Shown here: positions 36,457 through 45,798 of the stretch, piece by piece
Position numbering within the stretch: position 1 is the stretch's first letter
Layout of the letters: every line of letters begins with the position of its first letter
Assembly: GCF_000300515.1 (NCBI RefSeq)
Contig: NZ_AMSI01000002.1
Coordinates: 124,001 to 188,000 of the forward strand
Direction: 5' to 3'
Source: Nitratireductor indicus C115
Lineage (GTDB): Bacteria; Pseudomonadota; Alphaproteobacteria; Rhizobiales; Rhizobiaceae
DNA: 64,000 bases
Translations under genes and position numbers: made by a program
The notes under the pieces: model-generated
Told to the model about the DNA's origin: nothing
Database searches by the model: none
The model's input: only the letters and a program-made list of their open reading frames with translations

Positions 36457-37236
36457 ATGGATCTCGGTATTTCCGGTCTCAACGCCCTCGTGCTCGGCAG
36501 CTCGCAGGGGCTCGGTTTCTCCTGCGCCAAGGCGCTTGCCGAAGCCGGCGCACGCGTGGTGGTCAACGGGCGCGATCAAAAGAAGGCCGAAGCTGCCGCA
36601 ACTTCCATCGGCCATGGCGCGGCGGCGGTGGCAGGCGACGTTTCCGACCCGGAGGGCCGCGCCCGTATCGTGGAAGAAGCGCGCGCGCTCACCGGCCCGA
36701 TCTCCATACTCGTCACCAATGCTGGCGGACCGCCCCCCGGACCTCTTGAAACCCATGGTCACGATGTCTGGCTGAAGGCGCTGGAAAGCAACATGCTCTC
36801 GGCCATCGACATGGTCCGGCTCGTTCTGCCCGGAATGCGCGATGCCGGTTTCGGCCGCATCGTCAACGTCACCTCCTTCACCGTGCGCGAACCCTATCCG
36901 AATATGGGCCTTGCAACCGGCGTGCGCGCCGGCCTGACGGGAGCCATGGCAAGCCTTGCCCGCGAAGTGGCTGCCGAAGGCATCACGGTCAACAATCTTC
37001 TCCCCGGCCTGATGGACACCGGCGCGCTGAAACGCGTCTATGACGCGCAGGCCGCGCGCGAGAACATCACACCCGAAGCGGCCAAGACCCGCATGGCCGA
37101 CAGCGTTCCGATGAAACGTCTGGGTGAAGCCGATGATTTCGGCCCGGTCTGTGCATTCCTGTGCTCGCGCCACGCCGGTTACATGACAGGCCAGAACATC
37201 ACCGTCGACGGCGGTCTGGTTCGCGCGCTTCTCTAG
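36457..37236 (+). CDS. SDR-like protein lacking the YxxxK pair
   Basis: A 259-residue Rossmann protein of the short-chain dehydrogenase family, resembling 3-oxoacyl-ACP reductase-like members. The nucleotide loop is GSSQGLG, NAGG follows, and the C-terminal TGQNITVDGGLVRALL is typical. Where the catalytic Tyr-x-x-x-Lys should be, the sequence reads LATGVRAGL, so Tyr is Ala and Lys is Arg. A subgroup of SDR proteins with an imperfect cofactor loop and no standard tetrad is known; function is unclear. It sits 13 bp after dctM in the catabolic operon. Confidence 0.85.
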   Translation: MDLGISGLNALVLGSSQGLGFSCAKALAEAGARVVVNGRDQKKAEAAATSIGHGAAAVAGDVSDPEGRARIVEEARALTGPISILVTNAGGPPPGPLETHGHDVWLKALESNMLSAIDMVRLVLPGMRDAGFGRIVNVTSFTVREPYPNMGLATGVRAGLTGAMASLAREVAAEGITVNNLLPGLMDTGALKRVYDAQAARENITPEAAKTRMADSVPMKRLGEADDFGPVCAFLCSRHAGYMTGQNITVDGGLVRALL

Positions 37237-37337
37237 AGCATTTTGCAGTCAGAAAAACGCATACGACGCCCGCATAAGTGCGGGAAAACAAGGAGATAGA
37301 GTAGAACATCGTTTCCGCGAAACGATGGAGCGCTCTG
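37235..37337. repeat. Dispersed intergenic repeat, copy 1
   Basis: Begins AGCATTTTGCAGTC directly at the SDR stop codon, contains GACGCCCGCATAA, a perfect hairpin CATCGTTTC-CGC-GAAACGATG, and ends GAGCGCTCT. A shorter, diverged copy of its first 70 bases occurs at 51948. The arrangement fits rhizobial intergenic mosaic elements. Confidence 0.6.
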
Positions 37338-37361
37338 GATTTCGCAGAAGGATTACCCGGC

Positions 37362-38858
37362 ATGATGGACATGAATGCGCCGCAACTGTCGCTCGGCGTG
37401 ATCGGCGCCGGCGCCATGGGAACAGGCATCGCCCAGGTCGCAGCGACAGGCGGCATCGACGTTATCGTCTTCGACACGCGCCCCGGCGCTGCCGCCAAGG
37501 CTTGCGAAGGCATTGCAGCGCGCCTGTCAAAACGCGCCGCCGAGGGCAAGATGCCCACCGAAGACGCAGACGCTGCGGCCAAGCGGCTGCATCCGGCCGC
37601 AAGCCTTACGGATATCGCCCCCTGCGCCATCGTCATCGAAGCCATCGTTGAAGACCTGACGGTCAAGACGGAACTTTTCAGCGAACTGGAAAAGCTCGTC
37701 GCACCGGACGCCATCCTCGCCTCCAACACATCCTCCCTGCCCATCGGCGCCATTGCTGCCGGGTTGCAACGAAAGGACCGCGTTGCCGGTCTTCATTTCT
37801 TCAATCCCGTACCCGTGATGAAACTGGTTGAGATCATTCGCGGTCCCGATACCACCGAGGCCGTCGCAGAAGCGCTCTTCGTCCTGGCGAGGCGTCTCGG
37901 GCGCACACCGGTGCTCGTCAAGGACACGCCAGGCTTTCTCGTCAATTTCGGCGGACGCGCCATCAACACGGAAGCGCTCGCGCTTGCCCATGAGAACGTC
38001 GCCTCCCCCGCGGAAATCGATGCGGTGATGCGTGACTGCTACGGCTTCCGCATGGGGCCTTTCGAACTGATGGACCTGACCGGCGTCGATGTGAACTTCC
38101 CCGTCACGCGCTTCATCTACGAAAGCTTCTTCGACGACCCGCGCCTGCGATCCACTCCCATGCACCGCTACAAGCTTGAGACGGGCCAGCTCGGCCGCAA
38201 GACCGGACGTGGCTTTTATTCCTATGCCGAAGGTGCTGAAAAACCTTCAGCCGACACCCGAACCGGTGCAAACCCAGCTTCTGCTGTTTTCATCCACGGT
38301 GAAATGCGCGGTCTCGAAACGCTCCTCGCCGAATGCGGCACGGACATTCTTGCCTCCGATGACGGCACCGCGCCCATTCTGGCCGCCCCCCTCGGCGAGG
38401 ATGCCTCCGCCTATGCAGCTCGCAACGGCTTGGATCACCGCCGCCTGGTCTGCATCGACATGATTTCGGACACTGCAAAGCGCGTTACGCTCATGACCTC
38501 ACCTGGTGCCGAACGCGCGGTTCTCGAAAGCGTTATTGCGATTTTTCAGGAAGCGCGTGCCGTCACCGCTATAGCGGATTCTCCGGGCTTCATCGGCCAG
38601 CGTGTCGCCGCCATGGTCGCCAATCTCGGCTGCGAAATGGCCCAGACCGGCCTAGCCTCGGTGGAAGACATTGACCTCGCCATGCGGCTTGGCCTCAACT
38701 ACCCGAAAGGCCCGCTCGAACTCGCGGACGCCATGGGCCCCGAGATCGTCCACCGGATTCTGACCGCCGTGCAGGCACTGACCGGCGACGACCGGTATCG
38801 CCCCAGCCAGTGGCTTCGTCGTCGCGCGATGCTGGGCCTGTCGGCCCGTCAGGCCTGA
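37362..38858 (+). CDS. 3-hydroxyacyl-CoA dehydrogenase
   Basis: NAD-dependent oxidation of 3-hydroxyacyl-CoA to 3-oxoacyl-CoA. The 498-residue protein is the PaaH/HbdA-like long form: Rossmann loop GVIGAGAMGTGIA (residues 13-25), catalytic His145 in LHFFNPVPVMKLVEI, one 3HCDH C-terminal domain (MGPFELMDLTGVDV) and a second one at the end (LGLNYPKGPLELADAMG). PaaH acts in phenylacetate breakdown, but no other paa ring-opening genes are present, so the substrate remains open. It works with the ligase, crotonases and thiolase downstream. Confidence 0.92.
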   Translation: MMDMNAPQLSLGVIGAGAMGTGIAQVAATGGIDVIVFDTRPGAAAKACEGIAARLSKRAAEGKMPTEDADAAAKRLHPAASLTDIAPCAIVIEAIVEDLTVKTELFSELEKLVAPDAILASNTSSLPIGAIAAGLQRKDRVAGLHFFNPVPVMKLVEIIRGPDTTEAVAEALFVLARRLGRTPVLVKDTPGFLVNFGGRAINTEALALAHENVASPAEIDAVMRDCYGFRMGPFELMDLTGVDVNFPVTRFIYESFFDDPRLRSTPMHRYKLETGQLGRKTGRGFYSYAEGAEKPSADTRTGANPASAVFIHGEMRGLETLLAECGTDILASDDGTAPILAAPLGEDASAYAARNGLDHRRLVCIDMISDTAKRVTLMTSPGAERAVLESVIAIFQEARAVTAIADSPGFIGQRVAAMVANLGCEMAQTGLASVEDIDLAMRLGLNYPKGPLELADAMGPEIVHRILTAVQALTGDDRYRPSQWLRRRAMLGLSARQA

Positions 38859-38860
38859 GT

Positions 38861-39619
38861 TCAGACGGGAAGCGCCGGCCCCAGTATTTCGGCCACCTCC
38901 TTTAGCGCATCGGCAAGCGTCGTGCGCATCGTCTGTTCCGGGATGGATCCCGTCGCCACGGGGATGGTCAGGGCGGCATATTCGCCCTGATTGTAGACAG
39001 GCACCGACACACCGCCGATGCCCGGATTCCACAGGTTGCGAACGATTGCCACGCCATCGCGCCGACATTCGGCCACGGCCTCGGTGAAAGCTTCCGGGTT
39101 CTGCCCCGTGCGCGTCATCTCTGCGCGCACCCGGGTTGCCAGGAGGCGCCGCTCCGCATCGGGAAGTGCTGCCACCAATGCGATGCCCGCCGCCGATACC
39201 GGGATACGCAGGCGCCCGCCAGTGGCGAGCCTGACCGCAACAAGATTGGCTCCCTCGATCACCGCCACAAAGGTGATGTGCAGCTTGTCGCGGATCGCCA
39301 GTGCCGCCGTTTCCCCGGTGGTGCGGCTCAATTGCTCCAGATGCGGGCGCGCCTGTTCCAGAAGCGGCATGCCGGCAAGGACGGGATAGCCGAGGGTGAG
39401 GTTTTTGGGCGTCAGCTCGTATGCCCTGTTCGAGCGACTGAGGCGCACATACCCCATCATGGTCAATGTGTGGGTCAGGCGGCTGACGGTCGACGGCGCA
39501 AGCCCCGTCATCTTCGCAAGGTCACCATTGGTCAGCGGCTGCTGCGCCCGGGACAGTGATTCCAGTACGGCAAGTCCCCGTGCCAGCGCTTCCACGAATT
39601 GCCGGTCCTTATCGCTCAT
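38861..39619 (-). CDS. IclR family transcriptional regulator
   Basis: A 252-residue regulator: N-terminal winged helix (VLESLSRAQQPLTNGDLAKMTGLAPSTVSRLTHTLTMMGYV) and C-terminal effector-binding domain (LHITFVAVIEGANLVAVRLATGGRLRIPVSAAGIAL to GGVSVPVYNQG). Many IclR proteins of this type sense the substrate of an adjacent catabolic pathway. The ATG at 39619 is used; a GTG three codons earlier is possible. It is convergent with the dehydrogenase gene (2 bp apart) and divergent from the CoA ligase, with an operator-like site 16 bp before its start. Confidence 0.92.
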   Translation of the reverse strand: MSDKDRQFVEALARGLAVLESLSRAQQPLTNGDLAKMTGLAPSTVSRLTHTLTMMGYVRLSRSNRAYELTPKNLTLGYPVLAGMPLLEQARPHLEQLSRTTGETAALAIRDKLHITFVAVIEGANLVAVRLATGGRLRIPVSAAGIALVAALPDAERRLLATRVRAEMTRTGQNPEAFTEAVAECRRDGVAIVRNLWNPGIGGVSVPVYNQGEYAALTIPVATGSIPEQTMRTTLADALKEVAEILGPALPV

Positions 39620-39634
39620 TTCCTCCACCCAACT

Positions 39635-39660
39635 TTCTGCACAGCGGAAGTCCTTTCCGC
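39635..39660. promoter_or_regulatory. Putative IclR operator, site 3 (iclR/CoA ligase region)
   Basis: TTCTGC-ACA-GCGGAA (39635-39649), five bases, then TTCCGC (39655-39660). GCGGAA and TTCCGC also form a perfect 6-bp dyad. The site is 16 bp upstream of the iclR start, suited to autoregulation, and 144 bp upstream of the CoA ligase start. Confidence 0.7.
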
Positions 39661-39803
39661 AAAATACGTTTGCAGTATGCCGGTTTTTCCCGGAAAGTCA
39701 CCCGCAACCTGCACAGGCCAAATGATTGGAAATTCATGCTTCCGCCCCGGGTCTGCCGCATATAAGGGGCTGGAACGAAAGACAATTCAGGGAGGACGTG
39801 GCG

Positions 39804-41327
39804 ATGCTTACGGGGGATATGCTGCGCCGCTCTGCGGAACGCTTTCCGCAGAAGCCGGCTATTCTTTGGCAGGGTACCTCGCTGAGCTATCGCGAGCTGG
39901 ACCGCCAGGCGAACCAGCTTGCCAATGCGCTCATCGGGTACGGTATCGCAAAGGGAGCCAAGGTCGGCATCATCAGCCGCAATCGCACCGAATATGGCAT
40001 TGCATTCTTCGGGGTGGCCCGCTCCGGTGCGGTGATCGTCAATGTATCCGTGCTCTATGCGCCCGACGAATTGGCCTATGTGCTGAACAAGGCTGACATC
40101 GAACTCCTCTTCTATGAAGAGATGTTCGCGCCGAAGGTCGACGCCGTGCGCGATCAACTGCCCCAACTTCGCGAAGCCATCTGCATTGGTGGCGAAGACG
40201 ATGCTTTCCGTGCCTTTTTTGCAAAAGCCTCAAGCGAATATCCGGATATCGAGATCGGTGAGGACGACCCCTTCTGCATGACCTATACGGGCGGCACGAC
40301 TGGACGCCCCAAAGGTGTTCTGACAAGCCACCGCAACCGCATGATCACCGCCCATACGGTGATGGTCGAGGAGGCGATCGACGAACGGGACGTGGTGGGC
40401 ATCGTCACCCCGTTGTTCCATGTCGCGGCGCTGAACATCATGTTCCAGCCGGCGGTTCTGGCCGGCGCGACCTCCACCTTCCTCAGCAAGTGGAACGTCG
40501 ACGACTTCGCTACAATGGCCAAAGACACCGGTATGACGGCCGCCTTCATGGTGCCGACACAGGTTTCCATGGTGGTCAGCGCGCCCAATTTCGACGCGGA
40601 GAATTTCGCCGCCTGGCGCAAGCTTTCCTTCGCCGGCGCGCCGATGCCCGACTGGGTGCAGGTGGAAATGCTGAAACGCCTGCCGGATGTCAGGATGACG
40701 CAGATCTACGGCCAGTCCGAGATGGGCGTTTTGACCTCGTTGCGCCATTGGTACCTGCCTGAGAAGCTCGGCTCCATCGGCCGTCAGGCCTACAATGTGG
40801 ATGTTGCCGTGATCGACCGCGAGGGCCGTCCCGTCGCCGTCGGCGAGATCGGCGAAATCGTCTCGCGTGGCGAAAACGTAATGCTCGAATATTACAACGA
40901 ACCCGAGCAGACCGCCGCTTTCTGGAAGCATGGCTGGGCGCATACGGGCGATGTCGGCACCATTGACGAGGATGGCTTCATCACGCTTGTCGACCGCTCC
41001 AAGGACATGATCATCTCGGGCGGCGAAAACGTCTATCCGAAAGAGATCGAGAATGCGATCTACGAACATGAAGCCGTTGCCGAATGCGCGGTCTTCGGCA
41101 TCCCCGACGACAAATGGGGCGAGGTTCCGGCCGCCTATGTGCAGTTGAAGGCAGTAGCGGCCATTTCGGAAGATGAGCTTGTGGAACATTGCGCCCAGCG
41201 GCTGGCCCGCTTCAAGCGCCCCCGCATTGTGAAATTCGTCACCGAATTCCCCAAAACGCCGATTGGCAAGATTCAGAAAAACATCCTGCGCGAGCCCTAC
41301 TGGAAGGACCGGGAGAAGAAGATATGA
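39804..41327 (+). CDS. Acyl-CoA synthetase (ANL superfamily)
   Basis: Activates a carboxylic acid to its CoA thioester with ATP. The 507-residue protein has the AMP-binding P-loop [20 protein letters not shown], the hinge region [14 protein letters not shown] and the C-terminal catalytic Lys in TPIGKIQKN. Length and lack of a membrane segment fit short, medium or aryl acid ligases; the acid is unknown. The start is fixed by GGGAGG ten bases upstream. It is the first gene of a four-gene operon with ATGA-type overlaps. Confidence 0.92.
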   Translation: MLTGDMLRRSAERFPQKPAILWQGTSLSYRELDRQANQLANALIGYGIAKGAKVGIISRNRTEYGIAFFGVARSGAVIVNVSVLYAPDELAYVLNKADIELLFYEEMFAPKVDAVRDQLPQLREAICIGGEDDAFRAFFAKASSEYPDIEIGEDDPFCMTYTGGTTGRPKGVLTSHRNRMITAHTVMVEEAIDERDVVGIVTPLFHVAALNIMFQPAVLAGATSTFLSKWNVDDFATMAKDTGMTAAFMVPTQVSMVVSAPNFDAENFAAWRKLSFAGAPMPDWVQVEMLKRLPDVRMTQIYGQSEMGVLTSLRHWYLPEKLGSIGRQAYNVDVAVIDREGRPVAVGEIGEIVSRGENVMLEYYNEPEQTAAFWKHGWAHTGDVGTIDEDGFITLVDRSKDMIISGGENVYPKEIENAIYEHEAVAECAVFGIPDDKWGEVPAAYVQLKAVAAISEDELVEHCAQRLARFKRPRIVKFVTEFPKTPIGKIQKNILREPYWKDREKKI

Positions 41328-42133
41328 CCGACCGCTACGCAAAATATCAGCGCCTGAAATTCGATTGGCCGGACGAACGCATTCTGCGCGTGACGATGGA
41401 AAATCCAGGCCGCCTGAACTCCGCCGACCGGATCATGCACGGCGAGCTGGTCGAGGTATGGCGCGATATCGATAGCGACCCCAATGTCAGCGCAGCGATC
41501 ATTCGCGGCGCGGGCAATGCCTTCTCCGCTGGCGGCGATCTCGATCTCGTCAAGGAGATGAGCGAGGATTTCGAGACCCTCACCCGCGTTTGGAAAGAAG
41601 CGCGCGACCTAGTCTACAACCTCGTCAACTGCTCCAAGCCGCTGGTTTCGGCAATGGAAGGACCGGCCGTCGGCGCTGGTCTCGTTGCCGGGCTCCTGGC
41701 GGATATCTCCATCGCCTCGCGCACCGCCCGCATCATCGACGGCCATACGAGGCTCGGCGTTGCAGCCGGCGATCACGCGGCAATCGTCTGGCCGCTTCTG
41801 TGCGGTCTGGCCAAGTCGAAATATTATCTGATGCTGTGCGAACCCGTCAGTGGAGAGGAAGCTGAGCGCATCGGCCTCGTTTCCTTGTGCACGGAACCCG
41901 AGGACTTGCACGACAAGGCGCTTGAAGTGGCGAGAAAGCTTGCGGTGGGGTCCCCCACTGCTCTGCGCTGGACCAAATACGCGCTCAACAACTGGCTGCG
42001 CATGGCCGGCCCCACATTCGACACCTCATTGGCGCTCGAATTCATGGGTTTCAATGGCCCGGACGTGCGTGAAGGCCTCGCCTCGCTCCGTGAAAAGCGC
42101 AAGCCCGAATTCAATCCGAAATGCCCCCTGTGA
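41324..42133 (+). CDS. Crotonase-family protein lacking both catalytic Glu
   Basis: A 269-residue member of the enoyl-CoA hydratase/isomerase superfamily. CoA and oxyanion-hole elements are present ([26 protein letters not shown]). The two catalytic Glu of hydratases are missing: GGGLEL is GAGLVA, and PEVKLGI is GHTRLGV. An Asp in VAAGDHAAI is a candidate replacement, so isomerase, hydrolase or decarboxylase chemistry is possible. It overlaps the CoA ligase stop by four bases, so it is translationally coupled and probably acts on the ligase's product. Confidence 0.85.
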   Translation: MTDRYAKYQRLKFDWPDERILRVTMENPGRLNSADRIMHGELVEVWRDIDSDPNVSAAIIRGAGNAFSAGGDLDLVKEMSEDFETLTRVWKEARDLVYNLVNCSKPLVSAMEGPAVGAGLVAGLLADISIASRTARIIDGHTRLGVAAGDHAAIVWPLLCGLAKSKYYLMLCEPVSGEEAERIGLVSLCTEPEDLHDKALEVARKLAVGSPTALRWTKYALNNWLRMAGPTFDTSLALEFMGFNGPDVREGLASLREKRKPEFNPKCPL

Positions 42134-42144
42134 GGTCCTGATCC

Positions 42145-43350
42145 ATGCGGGAAGCCTATATCTGTTCCGGTGTACGCACTCCGATAGGCCGCTATGGCGG
42201 CGCGCTCGCTTCCGTACGGCCAGATGATCTGGCCACCGTTCCTCTGCGCGCCCTGATGGAGCGGCACAAGCAGGTGGATTGGGCTGCCGTTGACGATGTA
42301 ATCCTTGGCGCGGCCAATCAGGCCGGCGAGGATTGCCGCAACGTCGCGCGCATGGCCTCCCTTCTGGCGGGCCTGCCGGAAGAGGTTTCAGGCACGACGG
42401 TGAACCGCCTGTGCGGCTCCGGCCTCGATGCCGTTGCCATGGCGGCGCGCGCCATTCGCGCCGGCGAGGCCGAACTCGTCATTGCGGGCGGTGTGGAATC
42501 CATGTCACGCGCGCCCTTTGTGATGGGCAAGGCCGAGACTGCCTTTTCCCGCCAGGCGGAGATTTTCGACACCACGATCGGATGGCGCTTCGTCAACCCT
42601 TTGATGAAGAAGGGTTTCGGCGTGGATTCCATGCCTGAAACGGCGGAAAATGTTGCCGCTGAGTTCAATGTCTCGCGTGCAGATCAGGACAAGTTCGCCC
42701 TGCGCAGCCAGGAAAAGGCTCTCAAGGCGCAGGAAAGCGGCAGGCTCGACCGCGAAATCATTCCGGTTTCGATCCCGCAACGCAAGGGCGATCCGATCGA
42801 GGTGAGCGCCGACGAGCACCCGCGCCGCACGACGCTGGAAAAGCTTGCCGGCCTCCCTACACCGTTCCGTGCGGGCGGATCCGTGACCGCCGGCAATGCT
42901 TCCGGTGTCAACGATGGGGCCGCAGCCCTGATCGTCGCCTCCGAGGAAGCAGCCGTGAAATATGGGCTGACGCCGCTGGTGCGGGTTGCGGGAGCCGCGA
43001 CGGCCGGCGTCCCGCCCCGCATCATGGGCATGGGCCCCGCGCCCGCGAGCAAGAAACTGCTCGCGCGCCTCGGCCTCGGTGTTGCTGACATGGACATCGT
43101 CGAACTCAACGAGGCCTTTGCCGCGCAAGGCCTGGCCGTCCTGCGTGACCTTGGCCTTCCCGATGATGCCGATCACGTCAATCCGAATGGCGGCGCCATT
43201 GCGCTCGGCCACCCGCTCGGCATGTCCGGCGCCAGGCTCGCGCTTACCGCCACGCACGAATTGTTGGAACGCAAGGCCGACCGTGCCCTGTGCACCATGT
43301 GCATCGGTGTGGGCCAGGGCATCGCCATGGTCCTGGAGCGTGTGAAATGA
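42145..43350 (+). CDS. Acetyl-CoA acyltransferase (thiolase)
   Basis: Cleaves a 3-oxoacyl-CoA to acetyl-CoA and a shortened acyl-CoA. The 401-residue protein carries the full thiolase set: Cys90 (NRLCGSGLD), His356 ([16 protein letters not shown]) and Cys386 ([10 protein letters not shown]). The form [16 protein letters not shown] and overall length resemble 3-oxoadipyl-CoA thiolases (PcaF/PaaJ), though the substrate cannot be fixed. It follows the crotonase by 11 bp and overlaps the second crotonase by four. Confidence 0.94.
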   Translation: MREAYICSGVRTPIGRYGGALASVRPDDLATVPLRALMERHKQVDWAAVDDVILGAANQAGEDCRNVARMASLLAGLPEEVSGTTVNRLCGSGLDAVAMAARAIRAGEAELVIAGGVESMSRAPFVMGKAETAFSRQAEIFDTTIGWRFVNPLMKKGFGVDSMPETAENVAAEFNVSRADQDKFALRSQEKALKAQESGRLDREIIPVSIPQRKGDPIEVSADEHPRRTTLEKLAGLPTPFRAGGSVTAGNASGVNDGAAALIVASEEAAVKYGLTPLVRVAGAATAGVPPRIMGMGPAPASKKLLARLGLGVADMDIVELNEAFAAQGLAVLRDLGLPDDADHVNPNGGAIALGHPLGMSGARLALTATHELLERKADRALCTMCIGVGQGIAMVLERVK

Positions 43351-44120
43351 GCGACATCGTCCTGCTGGAAAGACCGGACCCCGCCATTGCGGTCGTGCGG
43401 ATCAACCGCCCCGAGGTCCGCAACGCCCTCAATCTGGAAGTGCGCCAGAAAATGGCGGCGATCTTTCGCGATTTCATGGACGATCAGGCGCTGCGCTGCG
43501 TGATCCTCACGGGCAATGAGGAAGCATTCGCAGCAGGTGCTGATATTCTGGACATGTCCCGGATCGACGCTGTCGCCATGTATCATCGCCACACTGAACG
43601 GCTCTGGTCGGCGGTGTCGGACTGTCCAGTGCCGGTTATCGCTGCCGTCAACGGCTTTGCGCTCGGCGGCGGTCTGGAGCTTGCCATGCATGCCGACATC
43701 ATCGTGGCCGGGCGCGGCGCGAAACTCGGCCAGCCCGAGGTGAAGGTCGGCATCATGCCCGGCGCAGGCGGCACGCAGCGACTGACCCGCGCCGTCGGGA
43801 AATTTCGCGCCATGCTCCTCTGCCTGACGGGAGACATGATCGACGCCGATGAAGCCTATGCGATGGGGCTCGTCAGCCTGCTTACCGACGATGAAGCCGT
43901 GATGGACAAGGCCATGGAGCTCGCGGGAAAAATCTCCCGCCTTCCCCCGATCGCCGTCGCTCAGATCAAGGAAGTGATCCTGGCAGGTCCCGAAGCCCCG
44001 CTTCAAACGGCACTTGCCCTGGAGCGCAAGGCCGTGCAGCTCCTGTTTGCGACCCGCGACAAGCACGAAGGCATGCAGGCATTTCTGGAGAAGCGCAAAC
44101 CGAATTACACCGGCTTATGA
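43347..44120 (+). CDS. Enoyl-CoA hydratase
   Basis: Hydrates 2-enoyl-CoA to 3-hydroxyacyl-CoA. The 257-residue protein has both catalytic residues, Glu111 (GGGLELAMHAD) and Glu131 (QPEVKVGIMPGAGGTQRL), and the NPxxRNAL start region. It resembles PaaF-type hydratases. It overlaps the thiolase stop by four bases and ends the operon. Its product would be the substrate of the 3-hydroxyacyl-CoA dehydrogenase encoded at 37.4 kb. Confidence 0.94.
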   Translation: MSDIVLLERPDPAIAVVRINRPEVRNALNLEVRQKMAAIFRDFMDDQALRCVILTGNEEAFAAGADILDMSRIDAVAMYHRHTERLWSAVSDCPVPVIAAVNGFALGGGLELAMHADIIVAGRGAKLGQPEVKVGIMPGAGGTQRLTRAVGKFRAMLLCLTGDMIDADEAYAMGLVSLLTDDEAVMDKAMELAGKISRLPPIAVAQIKEVILAGPEAPLQTALALERKAVQLLFATRDKHEGMQAFLEKRKPNYTGL

Positions 44121-44217
44121 AGCTGCCGGCGTTCGCTGGCTGCACCTGAGCGAAACGGTTCCCTCCGGGGCGATTCTGCTGTAGGCACTGTGCGGTCAAT
44201 TGTGAGAGCCTGCCACA

Positions 44218-45678
44218 GTGCAACCTTCGACAATCCGCACCGCCGCCTATCCAGCCGCGATCTTTGCCGTTTATGTAGCAATCGCCATGCTGCTTCCCGC
44301 AGCAGTCGATCTCTACTATGGCAACAAGGACTGGCAGGTCTTCGTCATCTGCTCCATCGCGACCGGCGCTATCGCCCTGACCATCGCTGCCGCGACCCGG
44401 GGGCCGCTGCCGATGGGGTCCACCCAGACCACCTTTCTCGTGGTCGTCATACTTTGGGCAACGCTCGGCCTCGTGGGCGCGCTGCCCTTCTACACCGCCT
44501 CGCTCAAGCTCGACCTCGCCGGCTCCGTCTTCGAATCCGTTTCGGCCATAACGACGACCGGCTCCACGGTGATTACCGGGCTCGACGGGCTACCGCCGGG
44601 CCTTCTCCTATGGCGCTCGCTGTTGCAATGGATCGGCGGTATCGGCGTGGTGGCGCTGGGCCTCTTCCTGCTGCCCTTGCTGAAGGTTGGCGGCTTTTCC
44701 TTTTTCCGTGTCGAATCCTCGGATATCGAAAACCGACCCTTCGAGCGCTTCGTCAGTTTCCTGATCGCTCTCATCGGCATCTACTGCACCCTGACCGCCC
44801 TTTGTGCCATCGCCTATGCGGCTGCGGGAATGAACAATTTCGATGCGGTCAACCATGCGATGACCACCATCGCGACGGGCGGCTTCTCGACCCATGACGC
44901 CTCGTTCGGATATTTCGCCGAGGCCGGCCTGCCAATGCTCTGGATCGGGACGATCTTTATGCTTGTGGCGGGACTACCCTTTTCGATCCTTGTGCTCTTC
45001 TTCGTGCGTGGCCGTCTCGACGCGTTGCGCGACCCGCAAATCCGCCTTTTTCTGGCCTATGTCGCGGTAATCGTGGTCGCCCTTGCGGTTCAGCGACGCA
45101 TCACCACCGGCATGCCCTTCGACGAAGCACTGGCAACAACTGCATTCAATTTCACCTCCATCATCACGACCACCGGCTTTGCCAGCGAAGACTATACGCT
45201 CTGGGGACCCTTCGCGGTCACGCTTGCCTTCTTCGCGACCTTCCTGGGCGGTTGCTCAGGCTCCACGGCCGGTGGCATCAAGTCCTATCGGTTCCTTATC
45301 CTCGGCCGCATGCTTCTGAACGGGCTGAAGCTTCTGATCCACCCCCATTCAGTTCAGGCCCTGCGCTACGGAAAGCGGCAGGTGGAAGATGAAATGCAGC
45401 GTTCGGTGGTACTGTTTTTGACCGCATTTCTGGCGTCCTGGGTGGTCTCCACCCTGCTTCTCGCCGTAACGGGAATTGATTTCCTGACATCGGTCACCGC
45501 TTCCCTGACCGCACTGACGAATGTCGGCCCCGGTCTTGGAGATATCGTCGGCCCGGCCGGCAACTTCACGACCATGAGCGACTTCGCCAAATGGGTACTC
45601 TCCGCGACCATGTTGCTTGGCCGCCTGGAGATTCTGGCGGTGATCGTCCTGTTCGTGCCGACTTTCTGGCGCAGCTGA
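44218..45678 (+). CDS. trkH: TrkH family potassium uptake protein
   Basis: Membrane channel subunit of a Trk/Ktr potassium importer, 486 residues. The four pore-loop filters are visible as TTTGST, ATGGFS, TTTGFA and TNVGPG, with conserved pore Gly in each repeat; GGCSGSTAGGIK is typical. It starts with GTG. The partner TrkA/KtrA regulator is not in this window. It is a single gene after the catabolic operon, 97 bp from it, and convergent with the L,D-transpeptidase gene. Confidence 0.93.
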   Translation: MQPSTIRTAAYPAAIFAVYVAIAMLLPAAVDLYYGNKDWQVFVICSIATGAIALTIAAATRGPLPMGSTQTTFLVVVILWATLGLVGALPFYTASLKLDLAGSVFESVSAITTTGSTVITGLDGLPPGLLLWRSLLQWIGGIGVVALGLFLLPLLKVGGFSFFRVESSDIENRPFERFVSFLIALIGIYCTLTALCAIAYAAAGMNNFDAVNHAMTTIATGGFSTHDASFGYFAEAGLPMLWIGTIFMLVAGLPFSILVLFFVRGRLDALRDPQIRLFLAYVAVIVVALAVQRRITTGMPFDEALATTAFNFTSIITTTGFASEDYTLWGPFAVTLAFFATFLGGCSGSTAGGIKSYRFLILGRMLLNGLKLLIHPHSVQALRYGKRQVEDEMQRSVVLFLTAFLASWVVSTLLLAVTGIDFLTSVTASLTALTNVGPGLGDIVGPAGNFTTMSDFAKWVLSATMLLGRLEILAVIVLFVPTFWRS

Positions 45679-45692
45679 TCCCTGAAAAACGG

Positions 45693-45725
45693 GTGAACCG
45701 CCCTGCCGAAGGCAAGACGGTTCAC
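45693..45725 (-). terminator. Terminator between trkH and the L,D-transpeptidase gene
   Basis: GTGAACCG and CGGTTCAC form a perfect 8-bp stem, with an inner TGCC/GGCA stem. On the minus strand it is followed by CCGTTTTTC, so it should stop transcription of the L,D-transpeptidase gene; it may also act for trkH. Confidence 0.7.
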
Positions 45726-45798
45726 AAAAACATTTACTGATCAGGAGGCTACGACCGAAATCTCCGTCAATGCGCGAGCATGGAGAGAGAGCAAAAGA

